DNA of 64,000 nucleotides from Nemertoderma westbladi (lineage: Eukaryota > Xenacoelomorpha > Nemertodermatida > Nemertodermatidae). A program made the translations under genes and the position numbers. Position 1 is the stretch's first letter; the number at the start of each line of letters is the position of its first letter. Of this stretch, positions 40,040 to 54,779 are shown piece after piece. A model generated the notes under the pieces. That model ran no database searches and was not told the origin of the DNA. It was given only the letters and a program-made list of their open reading frames with translations. The DNA lies in the NCBI GenBank assembly GCA_032718475.1, contig JAUCBJ010008575.1, positions 1 to 64,000 of the forward strand, given 5' to 3'.

Positions 40040-43000
40040 AAAACCTACTGACACATGGTTTAGAGAGTGGTGACACCAATGCTTTGTATAACAAAACCTA
40101 CTGACACATGGTTTAGAGAGTGACACAAATGCGTTGTATAACAAAACCTACTGACACATGGTTTAGAGAGTGATGACACCAATGCTTTGTATAACAAAAC
40201 CTACTGACACATGGTTTAGAGAGTGACACCAATGCTTTGTATAACAAAACCTACTGACACATGGTTTAGAGAGTGACACCAATGCTTTGTATAACAAAAC
40301 CTACTGACACATGGTTTAGAGAGTGACACAAATGCTTTGTATAACAAAACCTACTGACACATGGTTTAGAGAGTGACACAAATGCTTTGTATAACAAAAC
40401 CTACTGACACATGGTTTAGAGAGTGATGACAACAATGCTTTGTATAACAAAACCTACTGACACATGGTTTAGAGAGTGGTGACACCAATGCTTTGTATAA
40501 CAAAACCTACTGACACATGGTTTAGAGAGTGACACAAATGCTTTGTATAACAAAACCTACTGACACATGGTTTAGAGAGTGATGACACCAATGCTTTGTA
40601 TAACAAAACCTACTGACACATGGTTTAGAGGGTGACACCAATGCTTTGTATAACAAAACCTACTGACACATGGTTTAGAGAGTGACACAAATGCTTTGTA
40701 TAACAAAACCTACTGACACATGGTTTAGAGAGTGACACCAATGCTTTGTATAACAAAACCTACTGACACATGGTTTAGAGAGTGACACAAATGCTTTGTA
40801 TAACAAAACCTACTGACACATGGTTTAGAGAGTGATGACACCAATGCTTTGTATAACAAAACCTACTGACACATGGTTTAGAGAGTGACACCAATGCTTT
40901 GTATAACAAAACCTACTGACACATGGTTTAGAGAGTGACACAAATGCTTTGTATAACAAAACCTACTGACACATGGTTTAGAGAGTGGTGACACAAATGC
41001 TTTGTATAACAAAACCTACTGACACATGGTTTAGAGAGTGACACCAATGCTTTGTATAACAAAACCTACTGACACATGGTTTAGAGAGTGATGACACAAT
41101 GCTTTGTATAACAAAACCTACTGACACATGGTTTAGAGAGTGTGACACCAATGCTTTGTATAACAAAACCTACTGACACATGGTTTAGAGAGTGACACAA
41201 ATGCTTTGTATAACAAAACCTACTGACACATGGTTTAGAGAGTGATGACACCAATGCTTTGTATAACAAAACCTACTGACACATGGTTTAGAGAGTGACA
41301 CCAATGCTTTGTATAACAAAACCTACTGACACATGGTTTAGAGAGTGACACAAATGCTTTGTATAACAAAACCTACTGACACATGGTTTAGAGAGTGTGA
41401 CACAAATGCTTTGTATAACAAAACCTACTGACACATGGTTTAGAGAGTGATGACACCAATGCTTTGTATAACAAAACCTACTGACACATGGTTTAGAGAG
41501 TGACACCAATGCTTTGTATAACAAAACCTACTGACACATGGTTTAGAGAGTGACACAAATGCTTTGTATAACAAAACCTACTGACACATGGTTTAGAGAG
41601 TGGTGACACCAATGCTTTGTATAACAAAACCTACTGACACATGGTTTAGAGAGTGACACCAATGCTTTGTATAACAAAACCTACTGACACATGGTTTAGA
41701 GAGTGATGACACCAATGCTTTGTATAACAAAACCTACTGACACATGGTTTAGAGAGTGATGACACCAATGCTTTGTATAACAAAACCTACTGACACATGG
41801 TTTAGAGAGTGACACAAATGCTTTGTATAACAAAACCTACTGACACATGGTTTAGAGAGTGATGACACCAATGCTTTGTATAACAAAACCTACTGACACA
41901 TGGTTTAGAGAGTGATGACACCAATGCTTTGTATAACAAAACCTACTGACACATGGTTTAGAGAGTGACACCAATGCTTTGTATAACAAAACCTACTGAC
42001 ACATGGTTTAGAGAGTGGTGACACCAATGCTTTGTATAACAAAACCTACTGACACATGGTTTAGAGAGTGACACAAATGCTTTGTATAACAAAACCTACT
42101 GACACATGGTTTAGAGAGTGACACAAATGCTTTGTATAACAAAACCTACTGACACATGGTTTAGAGAGTGATGACACCAATGCTTTGTATAACAAAACCT
42201 ACTGACACATGGTTTAGAGAGTGACACAATGCTTTGTATAACAAAACCTACTGACACATGGTTTAGAGAGTGACACAAATGCTTTGTATAACAAAACCTA
42301 CTGACACATGGTTTAGAGAGTGATGACACCAATGCTTTGTATAACAAAACCTACTGACACATGGTTTAGAGAGTGACACAAATGCTTTGTATAACAAAAC
42401 CTACTGACACATGGTTTAGAGAGTGACACAAATGCTTTGTATAACAAAACCTACTGACACATGGTTTAGAGAGTGACACAAATGCTTTGTATAACAAAAC
42501 CTACTGACACATGGTTTAGAGAGTGATGACACCAATGCTTTGTATAACAAAACCTACTGACACATGGTTTAGAGAGTGATGACACCAATGCTTTGTATAA
42601 CAAAACCTACTGACACATGGTTTAGAGAGTGACACAAATGCTTTGTATAACAAAACCTACTGACACATGGTTTAGAGAGTGACACAAATGCTTTGTATAA
42701 CAAAACCTACTGACACATGGTTTAGAGAGTGACACAAATGCTTTGTATAACAAAACCTACTGACACATGGTTTAGAGAGTGACACAAATGCGTTGTATAA
42801 CAAAACCTACTGACACATGGTTTAGAGAGTGACACAAATGCGTTGTATAACAAAACCTACTGACACATGGTTTAGAGAGTGACACAAATGCTTTGTATAA
42901 CAAAACCTACTGACACATGGTTTAGAGAGTGACACAAATGCTTTGTATAACAAAACCTACTGACACATGGTTTAGAGAGTGATGACACCAATGCTTTGTA

Positions 43001-46000
43001 TAACAAAATCTACTGACACATGGTTTAGAGAGTGACACAAATGCTTTGTATAACAAAACCTACTGACACATGGTTTAGAGAGTGACACAAATGCGTTGTA
43101 TAACAAACCCTACTGACACATGGTTTAGAGAGTGACACAAATGCTTTGTATAACAAAACCTACTGACACATGGTTTAGAGAGTGACACAAATGCTTTGTA
43201 TAACAAAACCTACTGACACATGGTTTAGAGAGTGATGACACCAATGCTTTGTATAACAAAACCTACTGACACATGGTTTAGAGAGTGACACAAATGCTTT
43301 GTATAACAAAACCTACTGACACATGGTTTAGAGAGTGACACAAATGCTTTGTATAACAAAACCTACTGACACATGGTTTAGAGAGTGACACAAATGCTTT
43401 GTATAACAAAACCTACTGACACATGGTTTAGAGAGTGGTGACACCAATGCTTTGTATAACAAAACCTACTGACACATGGTTTAGAGAGTGACACAAATGC
43501 TTTGTATAACAAAACCTACTGACACATGGTTTAGAGAGTGACACAAATGCTTTGTATAACAAAACCTACTGACACATGGTTTAGAGAGTGATGACACCAA
43601 TGCTTTGTATAACAAAACCTACTGACACATGGTTTAGAGAGTGACACAAATGCTTTGTATAACAAAACCTACTGACACATGGTTTAGAGAGTGGTGACAC
43701 CAATGCTTTGTATAACAAAACCTACTGACACATGGTTTAGAGAGTGACACAAATGCTTTGTATAACAAAACCTACTGACACATGGTTTAGAGAGTGACAC
43801 AAATGCTTTGTATAACAAAACCTACTGACACATGGTTTAGAGAGTGACACAAATGCTTTGTATAACAAAACCTACTGACACATGGTTTAGAGAGTGACAC
43901 AAATGCGTTGTATAACAAAACCTACTGACACATGGTTTAGAGAGTGACACAAATGCTTTGTATAACAAAACCTACTGACACATGGTTTAGAGAGTGATGA
44001 CACCAATGCTTTGTATAACAAAACCTACTGACACATGGTTTAGAGAGTGATGACACCAATGCTTTGTATAACAAAACCTACTGACACATGGTTTAGAGAG
44101 TGGTGACACCAATGCTTTGTATAACAAAACCTACTGACACATGGTTTAGAGAGTGACACCAATGCTTTGTATAACAAAACCTACTGACACATGGTTTAGA
44201 GAGTGACACAAATGCTTTGTATAACAAAACCTACTGACACATGGTTTAGAGAGTGGTGACACCAATGCTTTGTATAACAAAACCTACTGACACATGGTTT
44301 AGAGAGTGACACCAATGCTTTGTATAACAAAACCTACTGACACATGGTTTAGAGAGTGATGACACCAATGCTTTGTATAACAAAACCTACTGACACATGG
44401 TTTAGAGAGTGATGACACCAATGCTTTGTATAACAAAACCTACTGACACATGGTTTAGAGAGTGACACAAATGCTTTGTATAACAAAACCTACTGACACA
44501 TGGTTTAGAGAGTGATGACACCAATGCTTTGTATAACAAAACCTACTGACACATGGTTTAGAGAGTGACACAAATGCTTTGTATAACAAAACCTACTGAC
44601 ACATGGTTTAGAGAGTGACACAAATGCTTTGTATAACAAAACCTACTGACACATGGTTTAGAGAGTGATGACACCAATGCTTTGTATAACAAAACCTACT
44701 GACACATGGTTTAGAGAGTGACACAAATGCTTTGTATAACAAAACCTACTGACACATGGTTTAGAGAGTGTGACACCAATGCTTTGTATAACAAAACCTA
44801 CTGACACATGGTTTAGAGAGTGATGACACCAATGCTTTGTATAACAAAACCTACTGACACATGGTTTAGAGAGTGATGACACCAATGCTTTGTATAACAA
44901 AACCTACTGACACATGGTTTAGAGAGTGACACCAATGCTTTGTATAACAAAACCTACTGACACATGGTTTAGAGAGTGATGACACCAATGCTTTGTATAA
45001 CAAAACCTACTGACACATGGTTTAGAGAGTGATGACACCAATGCTTTGTATAACAAAACCTACTGACACATGGTTTAGAGAGTGACACAAATGCTTTGTA
45101 TAACAAAACCTACTGACACATGGTTTAGAGAGTGGTGACACCAATGCTTTGTATAACAAAACCTACTGACACATGGTTTAGAGAGTGACACAAATGCTTT
45201 GTATAACAAAACCTACTGACACATGGTTTAGAGAGTGACACAAATGCTTTGTATAACAAAACCTACTGACACATGGTTTAGAGAGTGACACCAATGCTTT
45301 GTATAACAAAACCTACTGACACATGGTTTAGAGAGTGATGACACCAATGCTTTGTATAACAAAACCTACTGACACATGGTTTAGAGAGTGATGACACCAA
45401 TGCTTTGTATAACAAAACCTACTGACACATGGTTTAGAGAGTGATGACACCAATGCTTTGTATAACAAAACCTACTGACACATGGTTTAGAGAGTGATGA
45501 CACCAATGCTTTGTATAACAAAACCTACTGACACATGGTTTAGAGAGTGATGACACCAATGCTTTGTATAACAAAACCTACTGACACATGGTTTAGAGAG
45601 TGATGACACCAATGCTTTGTATAACAAAACCTACTGACACATGGTTTAGAGAGTGATGACACCAATGCTTTGTATAACAAAACCTACTGACACATGGTTT
45701 AGAGAGTGATGACACCAATGCTTTGTATAACAAAACCTACTGACACATGGTTTAGAGAGTGGTGACACCAATGCTTTGTATAACAAAACCTACTGACACA
45801 TGGTTTAGAGAGTGTGACACCAATGCTTTGTATAACAAAACCTACTGACACATGGTTTAGAGAGTGACACCAATGCTTTGTATAACAAAACCTACTGACA
45901 CATGGTTTAGAGAGTGATGACACCAATGCTTTGTATAACAAAACCTACTGACACATGGTTTAGAGAGTGACACAAATGCTTTGTATAACAAAACCTACTG

Positions 46001-46480
46001 ACACATGGTTTAGAGAGTGACACAAATGCTTTGTATAACAAAACCTACTGACACATGGTTTAGAGAGTGATGACACCAATGCTTTGTATAACAAAACCTA
46101 CTGACACATGGTTTAGAGAGTGATGACACCAATGCTTTGTATAACAAAACCTACTGACACATGGTTTAGAGAGTGATGACACCAATGCTTTGTATAACAA
46201 AACCTACTGACACATGGTTTAGAGAGTGATGACACCAATGCTTTGTATAACAAAACCTACTGACACATGGTTTAGAGAGTGACACAAATGCTTTGTATAA
46301 CAAAACCTACTGACACATGGTTTAGAGAGTGACACCAATGCTTTGTATAACAAAACCTACTGACACATGGTTTAGAGAGTGATGACACCAATGCTTTGTA
46401 TAACAAAACCTACTGACACATGGTTTAGAGAGTGATGACACCAATGCTTTGTATAACAAAACCTACTGACACATGGTTTA
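40040..46480 (+). repeat. Zone of mixed 50/53-bp units with 49- and 52-bp variants
   Basis: This region is dominated by TACTG units, with GTGACACC, GTGATGACACC and GTGACACA starts closely mixed. Units starting GAGTGTGACAC (52 bp) occur near 41142, 41396, 44770 and 45804; a 49-bp GTGACACAATGC unit lies near 42220 and a 52-bp GATGACACAATGC unit near 41090. It includes the eight-unit pure run at 45333-45756. I saw no kb-scale duplication here as clear as those on either side. Confidence 0.65.
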
Positions 46481-46489
46481 GAGAGTGAT

Positions 46490-49400
46490 GACACCAATGC
46501 TTTGTATAACAAAACCTACTGACACATGGTTTAGAGAGTGATGACACCAATGCTTTGTATAACAAAACCTACAGACACATGGTTTAGAGAGTGACACAAA
46601 TGCTTTGTATAACAAACCCTACTGACACATGGTTTAGAGAGTGACACCAATGCTTTGTATAACAAAACCTACTGACACATGGTTTAGAGAGTGATGACAC
46701 CAATGCTTTGTATAACAAAACCTACTGACACATGGTTTAGAGAGTGATGACACCAATGCTTTGTATAACAAAACCTACTGACACATGGTTTAGAGAGTGG
46801 TGACACCAATGCTTTGTATAACAAAACCTACTGACACATGGTTTAGAGAGTGGTGACACCAATGCTTTGTATAACAAAACCTACTGACACATGGTTTAGA
46901 GAGTGACACCAATGCTTTGTATAACAAAACCTACTGACACATGGTTTAGAGAGTGGTGACACAAATGCTTTGTATAACAAAACCTACTCACACATGGTTT
47001 AGAGAGTGATGACACCAATGCTTTGTATAACAAAACCTACTGACACATGGTTTAGAGAGTGATGACACCAATGCTTTGTATAACAAAACCTACTGACACA
47101 TGGTTTAGAGAGTGATGACACCAATGCTTTGTATAACAAAACCTACTGACACATGGTTTAGAGAGTGATGACACCAATGCTTTGTATAACAAAATCTACT
47201 GACACATGGTTTAGAGAGTGACACCAATGCTTTGTATAACAAAATCTACTGACACATGGTTTAGAGAGTGACACCAATGCTTTGTATAACAAAACCTACT
47301 GACACATGGTTTAGAGAGTGACACCAATGCTTTGTATAACAAAACCTACTGACACATGGTTTAGAGAGTGACACAAATGCGTTGTATAACAAAACCTACT
47401 GACACATGGTTTAGAGAGTGACACAAATGCTTTGTATAACAAAACCTACTGACACATGGTTTAGAGAGTGACACCAATGCTTTGTATAACAAAACCTACT
47501 GACACATGGTTTAGAGAGTGACACCAATGCTTTGTATAACAAAACCTACTGACACATGGTTTAGAGAGTGACACAAATGCGTTGTATAACAAAACCTACT
47601 GACACATGGTTTAGAGAGTGACACAAATGCTTTGTATAACAAAACCTACTGACACATGGTTTAGAGAGTGACACAAATGCTTTGTATAACAAAGCCTACT
47701 GACACATGGTTTAGAGAGTGATGACACCAATGCTTTGTATAACAAAACCTACTGACACATGGTTTAGAGAGTGACACAAATGCTTTGTATAACAAAACCT
47801 ACTGACACATGGTTTAGAGAGTGACACCAATGCTTTGTATAACAAAACCTACCGACACATGGTTTAGAGAGTGACACCAATGCTTTGTATAACAAAACCT
47901 ACTGACACATGGTTTAGAGAGTGACACAAATGCTTTGTATAACAAAACCTACTGACACATGGTTTAGAGAGTGACACCAATGCTTTGTATAACAAAACCT
48001 ACAGACACATGGTTTAGAGAGTGACACCAATGCTTTGTATAACAAAACCTACTGACACATGGTTTAGAGAGTGACACCAATGCTTTGTATAACAAAACCT
48101 ACAGACACATGGTTTAGAGAGTGACACCAATGCTTTGTATAACAGAACCTACTGACACATGGTTTAGAGAGTGACACAAATGCTTTGTATAACAAAACCT
48201 ACTGACACATGGTTTAGAGAGTGACACAAATGCTTTGTATAACAAAACCTACTGACACATGGTTTAGAGAGTGGTGACACCAATGCTTTGTATAACAAAA
48301 CCTACTGACACATGGTTTAGAGAGTGACACAAATGCTTTGTATAACAAAACCTACTGACACATGGTTTAGAGAGTGACACAAATGCTTTGTATAACAAAA
48401 CCTACTGACACATGGTTTAGAGAGTGACACAAATGCTTTGTATAACAAACCCTACTGACACATGGTTTAGAGAGTGACACAAATGCTTTGTATAACAAAA
48501 CCTACTGACACATGGTTTAGAGAGTGACACAAATGCTTTGTATAACAAAACCTACTGACACATGGTTTAGAGAGTGGTGACACCAATGCTTTGTATAACA
48601 AAACCTACTGACACATGGTTTAGAGAGTGACACAAATGCTTTGTATAACAAAACCTACTGACACATGGTTTAGAGAGTGATGACACCAATGCTTTGTATA
48701 ACAAAACCTACTGACACATGGTTTAGAGAGTGACACAAATGCTTTGTATAACAAAACCTACTCACACATGGTTTAGAGAGTGACACCAATGCTTTGTATA
48801 ACAAAACCTACTGACACATGGTTTAGAGAGTGACACAAATGCGTTGTATAACAAAACCTACTGACACATGGTTTAGAGAGTGACACAAATGCTTTGTATA
48901 ACAAAACCTACTGACACATGGTTTAGAGAGTGATGACACCAATGCTTTGTATAACAAAACCTACTGACACATGGTTTAGAGAGTGACACCAATGCTTTGT
49001 ATAACAAAACCTACTGACACATGGTTTAGAGAGTGATGACACAAATGCTTTGTATAACAAAACCTACTGACACATGGTTTAGAGAGTGATGACACCAATG
49101 CTTTGTATAACAAAACCTACTGACACATGGTTTAGAGAGTGACACCAATGCTTTGTATAACAAAACCTACTGACACATGGTTTAGAGAGTGATGACACCA
49201 ATGCTTTGTATAACAAAACCTACAGACACATGGTTTAGAGAGTGACACAAATGCTTTGTATAACAAACCCTACTGACACATGGTTTAGAGAGTGACACCA
49301 ATGCTTTGTATAACAAAACCTACTGACACATGGTTTAGAGAGTGATGACACCAATGCTTTGTATAACAAAACCTACTGACACATGGTTTAGAGAGTGATG

Positions 49401-51873
49401 ACACCAATGCTTTGTATAACAAAACCTACTGACACATGGTTTAGAGAGTGGTGACACCAATGCTTTGTATAACAAAACCTACTGACACATGGTTTAGAGA
49501 GTGGTGACACCAATGCTTTGTATAACAAAACCTACTGACACATGGTTTAGAGAGTGACACCAATGCTTTGTATAACAAAACCTACTGACACATGGTTTAG
49601 AGAGTGGTGACACAAATGCTTTGTATAACAAAACCTACTCACACATGGTTTAGAGAGTGATGACACCAATGCTTTGTATAACAAAACCTACTGACACATG
49701 GTTTAGAGAGTGATGACACCAATGCTTTGTATAACAAAACCTACTGACACATGGTTTAGAGAGTGATGACACCAATGCTTTGTATAACAAAACCTACTGA
49801 CACATGGTTTAGAGAGTGATGACACCAATGCTTTGTATAACAAAATCTACTGACACATGGTTTAGAGAGTGACACCAATGCTTTGTATAACAAAATCTAC
49901 TGACACATGGTTTAGAGAGTGACACCAATGCTTTGTATAACAAAACCTACTGACACATGGTTTAGAGAGTGACACCAATGCTTTGTATAACAAAACCTAC
50001 TGACACATGGTTTAGAGAGTGACACAAATGCGTTGTATAACAAAACCTACTGACACATGGTTTAGAGAGTGACACAAATGCTTTGTATAACAAAACCTAC
50101 TGACACATGGTTTAGAGAGTGACACCAATGCTTTGTATAACAAAACCTACTGACACATGGTTTAGAGAGTGACACCAATGCTTTGTATAACAAAACCTAC
50201 TGACACATGGTTTAGAGAGTGACACAAATGCGTTGTATAACAAAACCTACTGACACATGGTTTAGAGAGTGACACAAATGCTTTGTATAACAAAACCTAC
50301 TGACACATGGTTTAGAGAGTGACACAAATGCTTTGTATAACAAAGCCTACTGACACATGGTTTAGAGAGTGATGACACCAATGCTTTGTATAACAAAACC
50401 TACTGACACATGGTTTAGAGAGTGACACAAATGCTTTGTATAACAAAACCTACTGACACATGGTTTAGAGAGTGACACCAATGCTTTGTATAACAAAACC
50501 TACCGACACATGGTTTAGAGAGTGACACCAATGCTTTGTATAACAAAACCTACTGACACATGGTTTAGAGAGTGACACAAATGCTTTGTATAACAAAACC
50601 TACTGACACATGGTTTAGAGAGTGACACCAATGCTTTGTATAACAAAACCTACAGACACATGGTTTAGAGAGTGACACCAATGCTTTGTATAACAAAACC
50701 TACTGACACATGGTTTAGAGAGTGACACCAATGCTTTGTATAACAAAACCTACAGACACATGGTTTAGAGAGTGACACCAATGCTTTGTATAACAGAACC
50801 TACTGACACATGGTTTAGAGAGTGACACAAATGCTTTGTATAACAAAACCTACTGACACATGGTTTAGAGAGTGACACAAATGCTTTGTATAACAAAACC
50901 TACTGACACATGGTTTAGAGAGTGGTGACACCAATGCTTTGTATAACAAAACCTACTGACACATGGTTTAGAGAGTGACACAAATGCTTTGTATAACAAA
51001 ACCTACTGACACATGGTTTAGAGAGTGACACAAATGCTTTGTATAACAAAACCTACTGACACATGGTTTAGAGAGTGACACAAATGCTTTGTATAACAAA
51101 CCCTACTGACACATGGTTTAGAGAGTGACACAAATGCTTTGTATAACAAAACCTACTGACACATGGTTTAGAGAGTGACACAAATGCTTTGTATAACAAA
51201 ACCTACTGACACATGGTTTAGAGAGTGGTGACACCAATGCTTTGTATAACAAAACCTACTGACACATGGTTTAGAGAGTGACACAAATGCTTTGTATAAC
51301 AAAACCTACTGACACATGGTTTAGAGAGTGATGACACCAATGCTTTGTATAACAAAACCTACTGACACATGGTTTAGAGAGTGACACAAATGCTTTGTAT
51401 AACAAAACCTACTCACACATGGTTTAGAGAGTGACACCAATGCTTTGTATAACAAAACCTACTGACACATGGTTTAGAGAGTGACACAAATGCGTTGTAT
51501 AACAAAACCTACTGACACATGGTTTAGAGAGTGACACAAATGCTTTGTATAACAAAACCTACTGACACATGGTTTAGAGAGTGATGACACCAATGCTTTG
51601 TATAACAAAACCTACTGACACATGGTTTAGAGAGTGACACCAATGCTTTGTATAACAAAACCTACTGACACATGGTTTAGAGAGTGATGACACAAATGCT
51701 TTGTATAACAAAACCTACTGACACATGGTTTAGAGAGTGATGACACCAATGCTTTGTATAACAAAACCTACTGACACATGGTTTAGAGAGTGACACCAAT
51801 GCTTTGTATAACAAAACCTACTGACACATGGTTTAGAGAGTGATGACACCAATGCTTTGTATAACAAAACCTA
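46490..51873 (+). repeat. Tandem duplication of a 2651-bp block, copies apparently identical
   Basis: About 46490-49222 matches about 49141-51873 at a constant offset of 2651. Shared private markers include CCTACTCACAC (46981/49632), AAAGCCTACTG (47691/50342), AACAGAACCTAC (48141/50792) and AAACCCTACTG, together with two successive AAAATCTACTG units. I noticed no mismatch while reading. The match ends where TACAG at 49223 faces TACTG at 51874. This is the longest and youngest-looking block pair in the window. Confidence 0.88.
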
Positions 51874-53220
51874 CTGACACATGGTTTAGAGAGTGACACC
51901 AATGCTTTGTATAACAAAACCTACTGACACATGGTTTAGAGAGTGACACAAATGCGTTGTATAACAAAACCTACTGACACATGGTTTAGAGAGTGACACA
52001 AATGCTTTGTATAACAAAACCTACTGACACATGGTTTAGAGAGTGACACCAATGCTTTGTATAACAAAACCTACTGACACATGGTTTAGAGAGTGATGAC
52101 ACCAATGCTTTGTATAACAAAACCTACTGACACATGGTTTAGAGAGTGATGACACCAATGCTTTGTATAACAAAACCTACTGACACATGGTTTAGAGAGT
52201 GATGACAACAATGCTTTGTATAACAAAACCTACTGACACATGGTTTAGAGAGTGATGACAACAATGCTTTGTATAACAAAACCTACTGACACATGGTTTA
52301 GAGAGTGACACAAATGCTTTGTATAACAAAACCTACTGACACATGGTTTAGAGAGTGATGACACCAATGCGTTGTATAACAAAACCTACTGACACATGGT
52401 TTAGAGAGTGACACCAATGCTTTGTATAACAAAACCTACTGACACATGGTTTAGAGAGTGACACAAATGCGTTGTATAACAAAACCTACAGACACATGGT
52501 TTAGAGAGTGACACAAATGCGTTGTATAACAAAACCTACAGACACATGGTTTAGAGAGTGACACAAATGCTTTGTATAACAAAACCTACTGACACATGGT
52601 TTAGAGAGTGATGACACCAATGCGTTGTATAACAAAACCTACTGACACATGGTTTAGAGAGTGACACCAATGCTTTGTATAACAAAACCTACTGACACAT
52701 GGTTTAGAGAGTGACACAAATGCGTTGTATAACAAAACCTACAGACACATGGTTTAGAGAGTGACACAAATGCTTTGTATAACAAAACCTACTGACACAT
52801 GGTTTAGAGAGTGATGACACCAATGCGTTGTATAACAAAACCTACTGACACATGGTTTAGAGAGTGACACCAATGCTTTGTATAACAAAACCTACAGACA
52901 CATGGTTTAGAGAGTGATGACACCAATGCTTTGTATAACAAAACCTACTGACACATGGTTTAGAGAGTGACACAAATGCGTTGTATAACAAAACCTACAG
53001 ACACATGGTTTAGAGAGTGACACAAATGCTTTGTATAACAAAACCTACTGACACATGGTTTAGAGAGTGATGACACCAATGCGTTGTATAACAAAACCTA
53101 CAGACACATGGTTTAGAGAGTGATGACACCAATGCTTTGTATAACAAAACCTACTGACACATGGTTTAGAGAGTGACACAAATGCTTTGTATAACAAAAC
53201 CTACTGACACATGGTTTAGA

Positions 53221-53909
53221 GAGTGATGACACCAATGCTTTGTATAACAAAACCTACTGACACATGGTTTAGAGAGTGATGACACCAATGCTTTGTATAA
53301 CAAAACCTACTGACACATGGTTTAGAGAGTGATGACACCAATGCTTTGTATAACAAAACCTACTGACACATGGTTTAGAGAGTGATGACACCAATGCTTT
53401 GTATAACAAAACCTACTGACACATGGTTTAGAGAGTGATGACACCAATGCTTTGTATAACAAAACCTACTGACACATGGTTTAGAGAGTGATGACACCAA
53501 TGCTTTGTATAACAAAACCTACTGACACATGGTTTAGAGAGTGATGACACCAATGCTTTGTATAACAAAACCTACTGACACATGGTTTAGAGAGTGATGA
53601 CACCAATGCTTTGTATAACAAAACCTACTGACACATGGTTTAGAGAGTGATGACACCAATGCTTTGTATAACAAAACCTACTGACACATGGTTTAGAGAG
53701 TGATGACACCAATGCTTTGTATAACAAAACCTACTGACACATGGTTTAGAGAGTGATGACACCAATGCTTTGTATAACAAAACCTACTGACACATGGTTT
53801 AGAGAGTGATGACACCAATGCTTTGTATAACAAAACCTACTGACACATGGTTTAGAGAGTGATGACACCAATGCTTTGTATAACAAAACCTACTGACACA
53901 TGGTTTAGA
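53221..53909 (+). repeat. Run of 13 consecutive 53-bp units of the GTGATGACACC type
   Basis: Thirteen adjacent units start at 53221 and every 53 bp after that (the last at 53857), all beginning GAGTGATGACACCAATG; 13 x 53 = 689 bp exactly. The 53-bp type differs from the 50-bp unit by three extra bases after GAGTG and by ACC for ACA before AATG. It is followed by one GTGGTGACACC unit at 53910 and then more of the same type. A shorter run of eight such units occupies 45333-45756. These are the most uniform tracts in the window. Confidence 0.9.
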
Positions 53910-54779
53910 GAGTGGTGACACCAATGCTTTGTATAACAAAACCTACTGACACATGGTTTAGAGAGTGATGACACCAATGCTTTGTATAACAAAACCTACT
54001 GACACATGGTTTAGAGAGTGATGACACCAATGCTTTGTATAACAAAACCTACTGACACATGGTTTAGAGAGTGATGACACCAATGCTTTGTATAACAAAA
54101 CCTACTGACACATGGTTTAGAGAGTGATGACACCAATGCTTTGTATAACAAAACCTACTGACACATGGTTTAGAGAGTGGTGACACCAATGCGTTGTATA
54201 ACAAAACCTACTGACACATGGTTTAGAGAGTGATGACACCAATGCTTTGTATAACAAAACCTACTGACACATGGTTTAGAGAGTGACACAAATGCTTTGT
54301 ATAACAAAACCTACTGACACATGGTTTAGAGAGTGACACAAATGCTTTGTATAACAAAACCTACTGACACATGGTTTAGAGAGTGACACAAATGCTTTGT
54401 ATAACAAAACCTACTGACACATGGTTTAGAGAGTGGTGACACCAATGCGTTGTATAACAAAACCTACTGACACATGGTTTAGAGAGTGATGACACCAATG
54501 CTTTGTATAACAAAACCTACTGACGCATGGTTTAGAGAGTGACACAAATGCGTTGTATAACAAAACCTACAGACACATGGTTTAGATAGTGACACCAATT
54601 CTTTGTATAACAAAACCTACTGACACATGGTTTAGAGAGTGATGACACCAATGCTTTGTATAACAAAACCTACTGACACATGGTTTAGAGAGTGATGACA
54701 CCAATGCTTTGTATAACAAAACCTACTGACACATGGTTTAGAGAGTGACACAAATGCTTTGTATAACAAAACCTACTGA

